Assembly: GCA_030524455.1 (NCBI GenBank) | Contig: JAUNGT010000003.1 | Span: 62,001 to 126,000, forward strand | DNA from: Eubacteriales bacterium | GTDB taxonomy: Bacteria; Bacillota; Clostridia; Lachnospirales; Lachnospiraceae | Direction of reading: 5' to 3' | DNA: 64,000 bases | In this document: one piece after another, positions 24,557 to 34,300 of the stretch | Layout of the letters: each line of letters starts with the position of its first letter | How positions within the stretch are numbered: position 1 is the first letter of the stretch | The notes under the pieces: generated by a model | The model's input: the letters and a program-made list of their open reading frames with translations, nothing else | What the model was told of the DNA's origin: nothing | The model's database searches: none | Position numbers and translations under genes: made by a program

Positions 24557-25744
24557 TTAAAGCAGCAGAAACGCAAATACTTTTTTTACATAATCCCGGT
24601 AAACCGCCTTCTCCACGCTGGCCGCATACAGCACCGGCACGCTGCCGATGGACTGGCCGTTTAAGCGGTACTGCGCCTCCCCCGCCTTTTCCCCGGCCTT
24701 CACCGGCGCCTGCGTCTGCTCCGGCAGGGACAGGCTTTTCTGAACCATGCTGATATCGTTGCCGTCCACGTCCAGATAGGAAAAACCGGAGGCATAGGCC
24801 AGGGGCACGCTCTCCTCCACGCCGCCCTGTACGCTCACCCGCGGCAGCGTATCCGAGTTGTCGTCCCGATACAGGGAGCTGACGCTGTAGCCGTAGTTTA
24901 ACAGCGACGCCGCATCCTCAAACCGGGATTTGGAGTCCGGCGCCGTCATGATCACCGCGATCAGATCCACGCCGTCCTTTCGGGCCGTGGCCGACAGGCA
25001 GTACTTTGCCTTGGCCGTGGAGCCGGTCTTTAAGCCGGTGGCCCACTGGTACTGCCTGAGCAGCTTGTTGGTGGAGGATAAGGTGAAGGGCGTGCTGCCC
25101 CTGGCCGTCGTATGCGTGATATCCTCCATCCAGATCCCGGTATAGAGATACACGTCGGGATAGCGTTTCACCAGCTCCCGGCTCATCACCGCCACATCCC
25201 GGGCGCTGGTGTGATGATCGTCCGAATCCGTCAGGCCGCAGCAGTCCACAAAATGGGTGTTTTCCAGAGACAATTCCTCCGCCTTGCGGTTCATCTGCTC
25301 CACAAAGGCCTCCTCGGTGCCCGCCAGATGCTCCGCCATCGCCACCGCGGCGTCGTTGCCGCTGGCCACCGCAATGCACTTGATCAGCGTCTCCACCGTC
25401 TGCAGCTCCCCTTTTTCCAGAAACACCTGGGAGCCGCCCATGGACTGGGCGTGTTCGCTGGTGATCACCTCATCCGTCAGCCTGATCTGCCCCTTTTCCA
25501 GCGCCTCGAAAATCAGAAGGAGGGTCATAATCTTGGTAATGCTGGCGGGGGAGCACACCCGGTCCGCCTCCTTCTCATAAATGATCTTTCCGGTGCTTAC
25601 CTCCATCAAAACGGCAGAAGGAGCTGCAACCGCCACCGCCCCTTCTGCCGCATATGTCTTTGCCGCCGGCACACAGACACTCAGAATAACCATCGCCGCC
25701 GCCAAAAGCCATGCGCCGGCCCGCTGTCGAAAGGATCCGCTCAT
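24557..25744 (-). CDS. D-alanyl-D-alanine carboxypeptidase (PBP5 type)
   Basis: Second low-molecular-weight penicillin-binding protein of the cluster, 395 residues. Signal peptide 1-33 with likely cleavage after TYA. Catalytic motifs: SITK (Ser68, Lys71) in PASITKIM, SGN in AVASGNDAAVAMAEH, and KTG in GLKTGSTAKA. The C-terminal domain ends with a hydrophobic segment (DYVKKVFAFLLL), suggestive of membrane attachment. First gene of the operon that continues to the phosphoesterase, scpAB and the second carboxypeptidase. Confidence 0.93.
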   Translation of the reverse strand: MSGSFRQRAGAWLLAAAMVILSVCVPAAKTYAAEGAVAVAAPSAVLMEVSTGKIIYEKEADRVCSPASITKIMTLLLIFEALEKGQIRLTDEVITSEHAQSMGGSQVFLEKGELQTVETLIKCIAVASGNDAAVAMAEHLAGTEEAFVEQMNRKAEELSLENTHFVDCCGLTDSDDHHTSARDVAVMSRELVKRYPDVYLYTGIWMEDITHTTARGSTPFTLSSTNKLLRQYQWATGLKTGSTAKAKYCLSATARKDGVDLIAVIMTAPDSKSRFEDAASLLNYGYSVSSLYRDDNSDTLPRVSVQGGVEESVPLAYASGFSYLDVDGNDISMVQKSLSLPEQTQAPVKAGEKAGEAQYRLNGQSIGSVPVLYAASVEKAVYRDYVKKVFAFLLL

Positions 25745-25811
25745 AAAAACCGCTCTCCGTCCTCGTTCATTCTATAGTTATTCTTATGTCCGGCCCGCCG
25801 GATTATGCCTT

Positions 25812-27236
25812 TTACTGCTGGGCAGCAGCCGCCTGAGCCGCCACAGCCGCTACTGTCTCTGCGGGCACCACCTCTCCGGTGGAGGTGTCAATCGTCACGC
25901 CGGTAGCCGGGTCCGTCACCCAGGCCGCAGGGTTCAGCACCGGCACCGCCGTCGCCAGCCCGTTTGCGTCGAAGGTGTAAAGCACGCCGTCGATCGTGAG
26001 CGTGGTATTTACCGCCATCGTGCCGTCCGCCTGGAAATAACGCATCCCGGAGGCGTCCGTGTACCAGCCGTACTGCATCGAGCCGTCTGCACCGAACAGC
26101 CAGGTCGCTCCGCCGATGTTGACCATACCCACGTTCATCACACCGGAGGCGTCAAAGTAATACTTCTTGCCGTTGATCGTCAGAAGCTCGTTGGAGGCCA
26201 TGGAGCCGTCCTCCTTAAAATAGCGGGTGCCTGCCGTCGGATCCGCATAAAAGCCGTAGCTCATGGCCCCGTCCGCGCCGAACAGATAGATCTTTCCGTT
26301 TAACGGGATCAGGCCTCTCTGCATCAGGCCGTCCGCCGCGAAGTAATATTTCTTGCCGTTGATCGTCACCAGATCCGTGAGCATATGGCCGTCGCTCGTG
26401 TCCATGTACATCATGTTCACGCCGTCGCCCAGCCAGCCCTTTTTATACAGCGTTCCGTCCGCATTCATAAAATAGCGTCTGCCGTTATCCTCGATGAAGC
26501 CGTACTGCTTTCTGTAATTCTTATAATAGTAGCGGTTCCCGCCCCGGTCCACAAAGCCGTTGGCCACGATCAGATTGGAGTAATCCTTGAACTGGTAGTT
26601 CAAATCCACGTTTCCGGCGATTCCCGCCACCTGCCCGCTGCTGGAATACTGCCAGAAGGCGGGATTGGGATACTCGCAGTAGGTATTGTACTGAGCAATC
26701 CATTTATCATAGGGAGTGGCCGCAATCTTGCCCACCATCCAGTTTTTGCTGGAGTAAAGCATGGGATAATAGCCCGCCTGCTCTATCGTGCTGCAGAAAG
26801 CCACCGCCAGGGAAGCCAGCTGGTCCGGGGACATATTCTTATGGACGGAGTCCTCCAGGTCAAAGACGACCGGATAGCTGACCGAATAGGGCTCCAGCGC
26901 CGCGATGGCAAACTGCGCCTCCGTGATCGCTCCCTCCACGGTGGTCGCATAGGAATAGACGTAGGCTCCCACCTTCAGCCCGGCGGCCGCCGCGCCCGCC
27001 ATATTCACCGCATAATAGGGATCCAGCCCGCTCTTGGCGCTTCCCACCTTGACAAAGGCGAAGGAATAACCGGCGTTTTTTACCGCCGTCCAGTTTACCG
27101 CTCCCTGATACTTGGACACATCGATGCCCTTTGCGATCGGCGCCGCCGCCTGCGCCGTGGCCGGAGCCGCCCAAAACGCGCCGACCGCCACCAAAGCAGC
27201 CAGCGCCATCCCTGCAATCCGCTTTCCTAATCTCAT
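25812..27236 (-). CDS. Secreted GH25 muramidase with cell-wall-binding repeats
   Basis: A 474-residue secreted lysozyme. Signal peptide 1-31 (cleavage after AQA). The GH25 barrel spans about 36-220: KGIDVSKYQGAVNW carries the catalytic Asp39 and PVVFDLED the acid residue. About nine tandem choline-binding-like repeats follow (about 225-440), each with GxxYYFxxDG-like cores such as GKKYYFAADGLMQ. An Ala-rich tail ends the protein. It would cut the glycan of its own or another cell wall and stay bound to the surface. AAGGAG is well placed. The gene starts only 19 nt beyond the rpsU terminator, so its transcription probably depends on read-through. Confidence 0.94.
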   Translation of the reverse strand: MRLGKRIAGMALAALVAVGAFWAAPATAQAAAPIAKGIDVSKYQGAVNWTAVKNAGYSFAFVKVGSAKSGLDPYYAVNMAGAAAAGLKVGAYVYSYATTVEGAITEAQFAIAALEPYSVSYPVVFDLEDSVHKNMSPDQLASLAVAFCSTIEQAGYYPMLYSSKNWMVGKIAATPYDKWIAQYNTYCEYPNPAFWQYSSSGQVAGIAGNVDLNYQFKDYSNLIVANGFVDRGGNRYYYKNYRKQYGFIEDNGRRYFMNADGTLYKKGWLGDGVNMMYMDTSDGHMLTDLVTINGKKYYFAADGLMQRGLIPLNGKIYLFGADGAMSYGFYADPTAGTRYFKEDGSMASNELLTINGKKYYFDASGVMNVGMVNIGGATWLFGADGSMQYGWYTDASGMRYFQADGTMAVNTTLTIDGVLYTFDANGLATAVPVLNPAAWVTDPATGVTIDTSTGEVVPAETVAAVAAQAAAAQQ

Positions 27237-27254
27237 GTACTTCTCCTTCTTCGT

Positions 27255-27287
27255 CGAAAAAAGTCCCTGAGACTTCTCAGGGACTTT
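27255..27287 (-). terminator. Intrinsic terminator between rpsU and the GH25 gene
   Basis: Stem AAAGTCCCTGAG / CTCAGGGACTTT with a 4-nt loop and six T on the minus strand. It sits 10 nt past the rpsU stop and 19 nt before the GH25 start codon. Confidence 0.92.
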
Positions 27288-27297
27288 ATTCCTTTGC

Positions 27298-27474
27298 TTA
27301 GTTATATTTGCGTTTTCTTGCTGCCTCAGACTTCTTCTTACGCTTTACGCTGGGCTTCTCGTAGTGCTCTCTCTTGCGGATCTCCTGCTGGATACCTGCC
27401 TTTGCGCAACTTCTCTTGAAACGACGCAGAGCGCTATCTAAGGTCTCATTCTCTTTTACGATAATATTAGACAT
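27298..27474 (-). CDS. rpsU: 30S ribosomal protein S21
   Basis: A 58-residue basic protein, [20 protein letters not shown] at the start and [15 protein letters not shown] at the end. S21 lies near the anti-Shine-Dalgarno end of 16S rRNA and aids initiation. The cysteine at position 24 and the long basic tail are usual in Clostridia. Its own strong promoter and terminator flank it. It is short and easily missed. Confidence 0.97.
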   Translation of the reverse strand: MSNIIVKENETLDSALRRFKRSCAKAGIQQEIRKREHYEKPSVKRKKKSEAARKRKYN

Positions 27475-27569
27475 ATGCTCTCACCTGACCTCCCTTCAGT
27501 CCCTCTCGTATTCACGACTGACCGGGTTAATAGTGTACAATCTTCGATTAACTCGCATGCACATTACCA

Positions 27570-27597
27570 ATTATAGCAAAAATCCCCGATTCGTCAA
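27570..27597 (-). promoter_or_regulatory. rpsU: Promoter of rpsU
   Basis: TTGACG (27592-27597), a 16-nt spacer and TATAAT (27570-27575) on the minus strand. The leader is about 90 nt long, without a recognised regulatory structure. Confidence 0.82.
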
Positions 27598-27632
27598 CTA
27601 TTTTTTTCATTTTTTTCTGCCGGGCTCTCCTG

Positions 27633-30278
27633 TTACACGGAATGAACCTGGCCCTCCAGAACTCTGGAAGCCTCCTCCAGCGCCGCTGTGATGCCGTCGG
27701 GATTCTTGCCGCCGGCCTGGGCCATGTTGGGACGGCCGCCGCCGCCTCCGCCCACCAGGGCCGCGATTCCCTTGATGAGGTTGCCCGCATGGGCGCCCTG
27801 CTTCATCGCGCCGTCGGTGGCCATGGCAATCAGGTTCACCCTGCCGTCCTGCGCGGACGCCAGCACGACAACGCCCTCGCCCAGCCTGGTCTTGAGCTGG
27901 TCGCCCAGGTCGCGCAGCCCGTTCATGTCAACGCCGGGCACACTGGCTGCCAAAAGCTTTACGCCCCCAACCTCCTTTACCTGGTCCATCACGTCGCCCA
28001 GCGCCTCTCTGGCCGCCTTGCTCTTTAAGGACTCATTCTCCGCCTGCAGGCTCTTCACCTCCGCAAGCAGATGCTCCAGCTTCTCCTGCAGGGTGGCGGG
28101 AGTCGCCTTCACCGCCTTTGCGGCATCCTCCAGCTTTTTCTCCAGATCCTTATAGTAATCGAACACGCCCTGCCCGGTCAGCGCCTCGATCCGGCGAACG
28201 CCGGCCGCCACGCCGCTCTCGGAGAGGATCTTAAACGCCTGGATCTCCCCGGTGTGCCCCACATGGGTGCCGCCGCAGAACTCCTTGGAATAATCCCCCG
28301 CGCACACCACGCGGACGGTGTCGCCGTACTTTTCTCCGAACAATGCCATCGCGCCGGACTTCTTGGCCTCCTCGATGGTCATGATCTTTGTCTCCACCGG
28401 CAGGTTTTCCGCGATCTTCTCATTCACGATTTTCTCCACCGCATCGATCTGCTCCGGTGTCATGGCGGAAAAATGGCTGAAGTCGAAACGCAGCCTGCCC
28501 GCGTCGTTCAGAGAGCCCTGCTGCTCCACATGGGTGCCCAGCACCTCGCGCAGCGCCCTCTGCAGAAGATGGGTGGCGGTGTGGTTTTTGCAGGTCGCCC
28601 GGCGGTTTTCCTCATCCACGGAAAGCGTCGCCGTATCGCCCAGCCGGAACATGCCCTCCGTCACGCGGCCCACATGTCCGATCTTGCCGCCCTTTAAGTG
28701 GATCGTGTCCTCCACCTCAAACCGGCCTCCGGCGCAGGTGATCACACCCTTATCGCCCTCCTGGCCGCCCATGGTCGCATAAAAAGGCGTCTCCTCCACA
28801 AGAATGGTGCCGCTCTGGCCGTCGGTCAGGGCCTCCACCACCTCGGTCTCCGTCGTCAGCGCCGTGATTTTCGAGGAATCGGTCAGCCTGTCATAGCCCA
28901 CAAACCGGGAGGTCAGGGCCGGATCCAGAGACTCATAGACGGTTACGTCCGCGCCCATGTAGTTGGTCGCCTTGCGGGCCGCCCGCGCCGTCTCCTTCTG
29001 CTTTTTCATGGCCGCGTCAAAGCCGGCATCGTCCACCGTAAAGCCCTTTTCCTCCAGAATCTCCTTCGTCAGATCCAGCGGGAAGCCGTAGGTGTCATAG
29101 AGCCGGAAGGCGTCTGCCCCGTCCATCTGCTTTTTGCCCTCTGCGGTCATCTTCTCCTCCAGCTCGGAAAGGATCGCCAGGCCCTGGTCGATGGTCTTGT
29201 TGAACTTGTTCTCCTCCTGGGTCAGGACATTGAAGATAAAGTCCTTCTTCTCCTCCAGCTCCGGATAACCGTCCTTGCTCCCCTCGATCACGGTGGAGCT
29301 TAAGTTCGCCAAAAACTCCCCTTCAATGCCCAGAAGCCTGCCGTGGCGCGCTGCCCGGCGGATGATCCGGCGCAGCACATAGCCGCGTCCCTCATTGGAG
29401 GGCAGGATACCGTCGGAAATCATAAAGGTGGCGGAACGGATATGGTCGGTGATGATACGGATCGACACGTCCCAGGCATGCTCCCTGTGGTACTCCTTGC
29501 CCGCCAGCTCACAGACCCGGTCCCGCAGCGCCCGGATCGTATCCACATCGAAGATGGAATCCACATCCTGCACAATCACGGCCAGACGCTCCAGCCCCAT
29601 GCCGGTATCGATATTTTTCTGCTTTAACTCGCTGTAATTACCGTGGCCGTCGTTGTCAAACTGGGAAAAGACGTTGTTCCACACCTCGATGTAGCGGTCG
29701 CAGTCGCAGCCCACGGTACAGCCGGGCTTCCCGCAGCCGTACTTTTCCCCGCGGTCATAATAGATCTCGGAGCAGGGGCCGCAGGGACCGGAGCCATGCT
29801 CCCAGAAATTATCCTCTTTGCCGAATCTGAAAATACGCTCCGGCGCAATGCCGATCTCATTCTGCCAGATGCCAAAGGCCTCGTCGTCATCCACATAGAC
29901 GGACGGGTAGAGACGGTCCGGATCCAGCCCCACCACCCGGGTCAGAAACTCCCAGCTCCAGGCAATCGCCTCATGCTTAAAATAATCTCCGAAGGAAAAG
30001 TTGCCCAGCATCTCAAAGAAGGTACCGTGCCGGGCGGTCTTGCCGATGTTCTCGATGTCGCCCGTGCGGATACACTTCTGACAGGTGGTCACCCTTCTCC
30101 GGGGCGGGATCTCCTGCCCGGTAAAATAAGGCTTTAACGGCGCCATGCCGGAATTAATCAAAAGCAGGCTGTTGTCATTGTGCGGCACCAGCGAAAAGCT
30201 CTTCATCACCAGATGGCCCTTGCTCTCAAAAAAGTCAAGGAACATCTTTCTCAACTCGTTTACTCCGTACGCTTTCAC
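27633..30278 (-). CDS. alaS: Alanyl-tRNA synthetase
   Basis: A class II synthetase that charges tRNA-Ala, 881 residues, full length. The aminoacylation core starts with NELRKMFLDFFESKGH and contains the motif GPCGPCSEIYYD. The editing domain has the zinc ligands HTATHLL and CGGTHVGHTGEI. The C-terminal dimerisation domain ends with the glycine-rich GGGGGGRPNMAQAGG. The start is GTG with AGGAGG 9 nt before it. It follows the degV gene by 24 nt; no T-box leader is present in that gap, so alaS seems to be read with degV. Confidence 0.98.
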   Translation of the reverse strand: MKAYGVNELRKMFLDFFESKGHLVMKSFSLVPHNDNSLLLINSGMAPLKPYFTGQEIPPRRRVTTCQKCIRTGDIENIGKTARHGTFFEMLGNFSFGDYFKHEAIAWSWEFLTRVVGLDPDRLYPSVYVDDDEAFGIWQNEIGIAPERIFRFGKEDNFWEHGSGPCGPCSEIYYDRGEKYGCGKPGCTVGCDCDRYIEVWNNVFSQFDNDGHGNYSELKQKNIDTGMGLERLAVIVQDVDSIFDVDTIRALRDRVCELAGKEYHREHAWDVSIRIITDHIRSATFMISDGILPSNEGRGYVLRRIIRRAARHGRLLGIEGEFLANLSSTVIEGSKDGYPELEEKKDFIFNVLTQEENKFNKTIDQGLAILSELEEKMTAEGKKQMDGADAFRLYDTYGFPLDLTKEILEEKGFTVDDAGFDAAMKKQKETARAARKATNYMGADVTVYESLDPALTSRFVGYDRLTDSSKITALTTETEVVEALTDGQSGTILVEETPFYATMGGQEGDKGVITCAGGRFEVEDTIHLKGGKIGHVGRVTEGMFRLGDTATLSVDEENRRATCKNHTATHLLQRALREVLGTHVEQQGSLNDAGRLRFDFSHFSAMTPEQIDAVEKIVNEKIAENLPVETKIMTIEEAKKSGAMALFGEKYGDTVRVVCAGDYSKEFCGGTHVGHTGEIQAFKILSESGVAAGVRRIEALTGQGVFDYYKDLEKKLEDAAKAVKATPATLQEKLEHLLAEVKSLQAENESLKSKAAREALGDVMDQVKEVGGVKLLAASVPGVDMNGLRDLGDQLKTRLGEGVVVLASAQDGRVNLIAMATDGAMKQGAHAGNLIKGIAALVGGGGGGRPNMAQAGGKNPDGITAALEEASRVLEGQVHSV

Positions 30279-30302
30279 TTCTCATATCCTCCTGTTTATC
30301 AC

Positions 30303-31190
30303 CTATAGCGTTCTTTCATCGCCCCAGAAAAACAGCGCCACTGTGCCCGGGCCCGTGTGGGAACCGATTACCGTGCCGATATTGTTGATCAGCACCTTGC
30401 CGTCCAGCCCGGGGAATTTTTCCTCCACCAGACGGGCCACCTGCTTTGCGTCCTCCAGGCAGGCAGACTGAGAAATATAGCACTTCCCGCTGTAATCATG
30501 TCCGTCCCTCGCATGCTCCTCCATGCGCTTTACGATCTCCGCAATCACCTGCTTTTTCCCTCTGATTTTACTCCTGGGGATCAGCTTTCCTTCCGAATTG
30601 ACATTCAGAAGCGGGCAAATATTGAGCACCCTGCCCACAAAGCCTGCGGTTTTGGACACCCGCCCGCCCCGGATATAGCTGGTCAGATCCGTGGAGAAAA
30701 ACCAGTGGTGCAGCTTGTTGCGGTTGGCCTCCAACCAGGAAACGTTCTCCTCAAGGCTCATGCCGGCCCGCTGGTTTTCCAGCGCCTGCGTCACCAAAAG
30801 CCCGTATCCCGAGGAAGCCGCCAGGGAATCCACCACTGCGATCCGGCGGTCCGGATAATCCTCCAAAAGCTGCGCCCTTGCGATATTCGCGGAGTTGATG
30901 GAACCGGAAATACCGCTGGACAGCGTCAGGTGAAGCACATCCCTGCCCTGCTTTAAAATCGGCTCGAACAGGCTGATATAGCCCTCCACGTTGATCTGGG
31001 AGGTCACCGGCTGGGCGCCGTCGGAAATCTTCTTATAAAAAGCCTCCGGTGTGATGGAGGTGTAGAGATCATCCTCAAACTCTTTGCCGTCCAGCTGATA
31101 ATGAAACATGGCAAAGGGAATCTTATTGTCTTCCATGAACTGACGGCTCATATCGGCCGTGGAACAACAGGTAATTACATACTCGCTCAT
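30303..31190 (-). CDS. DegV family fatty-acid-binding protein
   Basis: A 295-residue DegV protein. This family binds a fatty acid and serves FakA fatty-acid kinases as FakB. Conserved parts seen are CCSTADMS near the start, TSQINVEGYISLFEPIL, the fatty-acid pocket segment LTLSSGISGSINSANIA, and RGGRVSKTAGFVGRVLNICPLL. No fakA is adjacent. The gene has a consensus promoter and probably drives alaS as well. Confidence 0.93.
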   Translation of the reverse strand: MSEYVITCCSTADMSRQFMEDNKIPFAMFHYQLDGKEFEDDLYTSITPEAFYKKISDGAQPVTSQINVEGYISLFEPILKQGRDVLHLTLSSGISGSINSANIARAQLLEDYPDRRIAVVDSLAASSGYGLLVTQALENQRAGMSLEENVSWLEANRNKLHHWFFSTDLTSYIRGGRVSKTAGFVGRVLNICPLLNVNSEGKLIPRSKIRGKKQVIAEIVKRMEEHARDGHDYSGKCYISQSACLEDAKQVARLVEEKFPGLDGKVLINNIGTVIGSHTGPGTVALFFWGDERTL

Positions 31191-31232
31191 CCGTTCCGCT
31201 CCTTTTTGTATATTGAACTCTTAGACCGCTTT

Positions 31233-31261
31233 ATTATATCTGTTCCATCCGCCTCTTACAA
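31233..31261 (-). promoter_or_regulatory. Promoter of degV-alaS
   Basis: TTGTAA (31256-31261), a 17-nt spacer and consensus TATAAT (31233-31238) on the minus strand, about 30 nt upstream of the DegV start. Between here and the stop of the surface protein at 31318 no clear terminator is seen. Confidence 0.82.
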
Positions 31262-31317
31262 GGGGTAATTGAAAAAAGTTGGAGCGCAACAAATCGTCGG
31301 GCCGGATTTTTGATCCC

Positions 31318-34300
31318 TTATTTTTTCCGTCCGGCGCGCTTTTTTTTGACGGTGCGTCGGAGCAAAAGCAACGCAAGCAAAAGCACCGCCGCCGCGCCGG
31401 CGACAAGATAGACGGTCACACCGTCCGCCGTTTCCTGATAAACAGCGAAATCCGCTCCGCCGGGAATATCGGCGGTCAGGTAGCTGCCGTCCGTTTCGGT
31501 GGGCACCTCCTTCCAGCTCTCCCCCTGCCGGACAAGCACCCGTCCGCCGTCGGCCTCCTCCGGGAGCCGCAGGTGGAGTACATAGCTGTCCTGTGGCTCC
31601 GGCTCATTTTGAAGCTGCCAGCGATAGGCATACAGGAGCGTATCTTCCCCGCTTTCCGGAGCATCCTCCACCGCCCGGGCTTCCAGAACGGTATCCCCGT
31701 AGAAATTCCCTTCCACCAAAAAGTCAGGCCGCTTCTCCCCCTCCGTCCCGTAGGCAAGGCTCTTTGTCCAGCGCACATCCTCCGCCGTGACGAAAAGATT
31801 GGAGGTCACGCGGGCAATCGGGAAGTCCTGATCCCACCGGATATAGCTGTCCCCGGCTGCCTCCAGGACAGGTACGTCCCTTTCGCTCACCGTGCCGCCG
31901 TACGGAACCTGAATGGAAGCGATCGTGTTTCCGTCCTTGCGAAACGTGACCGTCACCGTCCGGAAGCCCTCGGGCACACCGGGCAGCTGCAGCATTTCCT
32001 CGTAGCTGCAGCGCTGGGCGCGTCCCTGGTAGTTGATATTGTCCACGCCTCCCCAGGTATCCGACACGAACCAGTTTCCGGTCAGCGTCGCCTCCTCGTC
32101 CACTGTGCCGGCGATGCTGCCGATTTTTTCCACCGCATCCCCGTTGATGGTCGCCATGGCGTAGCTATTGCTGATATCGTAGCCCTCCCCGGTAATGCCG
32201 CCCACGGTATTTTTTCCCTCCAGGGTACAAAACGCGCTGCTTTCGTCGATCCGGCTCACGGAATAACCGGCCACACCCCCGATGCGCGTGCCGCTCTCCG
32301 AGGAAATCCTGCCGTAGTTGGCGCTGTCGTGAATCAGCCCCAGCTCCTCGCTGCCTGCGATGCCGCCGCAGTTGTTTTTCCTGGCCGTCACTTCCCCGCG
32401 ATTGACGCAGTGGATCACCACGTCGTTTGTGGTGGAGCGCACCTCCACGTCCGTCAGAACCGAGAGATCCAGATCCATCTCCGGATCGATATCATACTCC
32501 ACATTCATTGTGCCGGCGATGCCGCCCACATTGATGTCCGCCTCCACGTTTCCCTTATTTTGGCTGCCGGAAATCACTCCCAGCGTCCGGGCAGCCGTCG
32601 CCGAGGATACGTCCAGGATGCTGTTGCCGTCCCCCAGCAAAATACCGATGTCATCGCTGATGATGCTGCCGATCCGGGAGGAGGTGTTCAGGATGGTGTT
32701 CAGATCCGAGGTCATGGACCGGATACCGCTGTCGATGGTATCCGTCATACTGTCCACCGTATCCCCGGACGCCTTGCTCTGATCCGTCAGCTCCCCGGAA
32801 ATATTGTTCATGGCGTCCGTCACGGAATCCCCCGTGCCGGTGATCGCCTCCTGCAGTCCCTTCAAATTTCCGGAAACCGAGGAAATCTCATTTTTCATCC
32901 GGTTTACATTTTCGCCGATCTCCTCATCCGACTCAAACCGAATGGGATTGCTCGTGATAATATTATGGATATTGTCCAGCTTATCTCCGATCGGATCCGG
33001 AATCGTCACACGCCCGATCTCCGTGGAGTCTTCTTCCGGTTTTCCCGCCTCCGAAGAGTCTCTCACGGTGTCCTCCGTAAAATAGGCGAAGGCTTCCCCG
33101 CCGCTCTCCCGATATGCCGCCTCATCCGGCGCTTCCGCCGGAGCCTCCTCGGAAGTCTCTCCGGAATTTTCATTGCCGCCGGAGCTACTGTCCGTCTCCG
33201 GATCTTTGCTTTGCTCTGTCTTCGTACTTTCCGTGCTGGCCGCGGATCCCGTTTCGATTGTGGATTCTGTGTCGGTCGTCGTATCCTCCGTTCCATCCTC
33301 CCCGGTGTCTGTCTCCGTTTCCGTGGGAAAGTCCGGCTTTAGCTCGTCCTTGATTCCGTCCAGCTTTCCCTTGATATTGTCCGCCGCGTCCTGGGCATTC
33401 CGGCGGATGCTCTCCAGCAGTCTGGAAACCGTGTCGTCGCCCAGGCTGCTTAAATTGTTCAGGGCGTCGCTTAAGCTTCCCATATAGGCATCGATATCCG
33501 CGTTCCGTCCGGAAACCGCGTCCTTCAGGGAACTGATCTCGCCGTTTAAGCTGTCCATGGTGTCCTCATACTGCTGCTGCAGTGCCCGGACATATTCCGC
33601 GGTGCTTGTGGACATGGAAGAAAAGGCGTCCGACATCTGTCCCATCAGGTTATTGATCTTTGTAAAATCATCCCGTACCTTCTCCAGATGGTCGGAAAGA
33701 TATTCGGACTCCCGATAGGGCTCCGCCTGCCCGACGATGCCGCCCACGTCCTTGCGCCCAAGCACGGTTCCGTTGTTGGTACAGTCCAGCAGCGTGCCGC
33801 TCTGCCGCCCGACGATGCCGCCCACATTGTAGCCCACATGGGCATAACCGATCTGCTCCATATTCACGCAGCCGGAAACCGTACCGGAGGATTTTCCGGC
33901 GATCCCGCCGGTGTCGTTTCGGGTCACCACATTCTGCGTCAGATTCAGCGTGCCCAGATCCACCCCGTTTAGGTCCAGCGTGGTTTTGAGGTCCTCATCG
34001 TTGACCCGGCTGCGGTTGGTACACTGCTGCAAAATGCCCTTGTTCTCCCCGCAGATGCCGCCGGTGCGGTTGGTGGCAATCACCCGGCCTGCCGTCCGGC
34101 AGGACTGGATAATCCCGTCCGCCTTATTATAGCCTGCGATGCCGCCCACGCTGCGCTGGCCCGACACCTCCCCGTCAAAGCTGCAGCCGTCGATCACGCC
34201 GAAGTTGACGCCGGCGATTCCCCCGATGTTCTCCCCGCTGCCGCTCATGGAAATCTTCCCGGAAGCCTTCAAATTGCTGATTCTTCCGGTCTTTCCCACA

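Noticed and set aside
30279..30302. T-box leader for alaS
   Set aside because: Only 24 nt separate degV and alaS; no room for a T-box, and none is seen in the degV leader.
31279..33342. 687-codon plus-strand frame opposite the GLUG protein gene
   Set aside because: Antisense of a repetitive gene; no Shine-Dalgarno site or domain, and composition is atypical.
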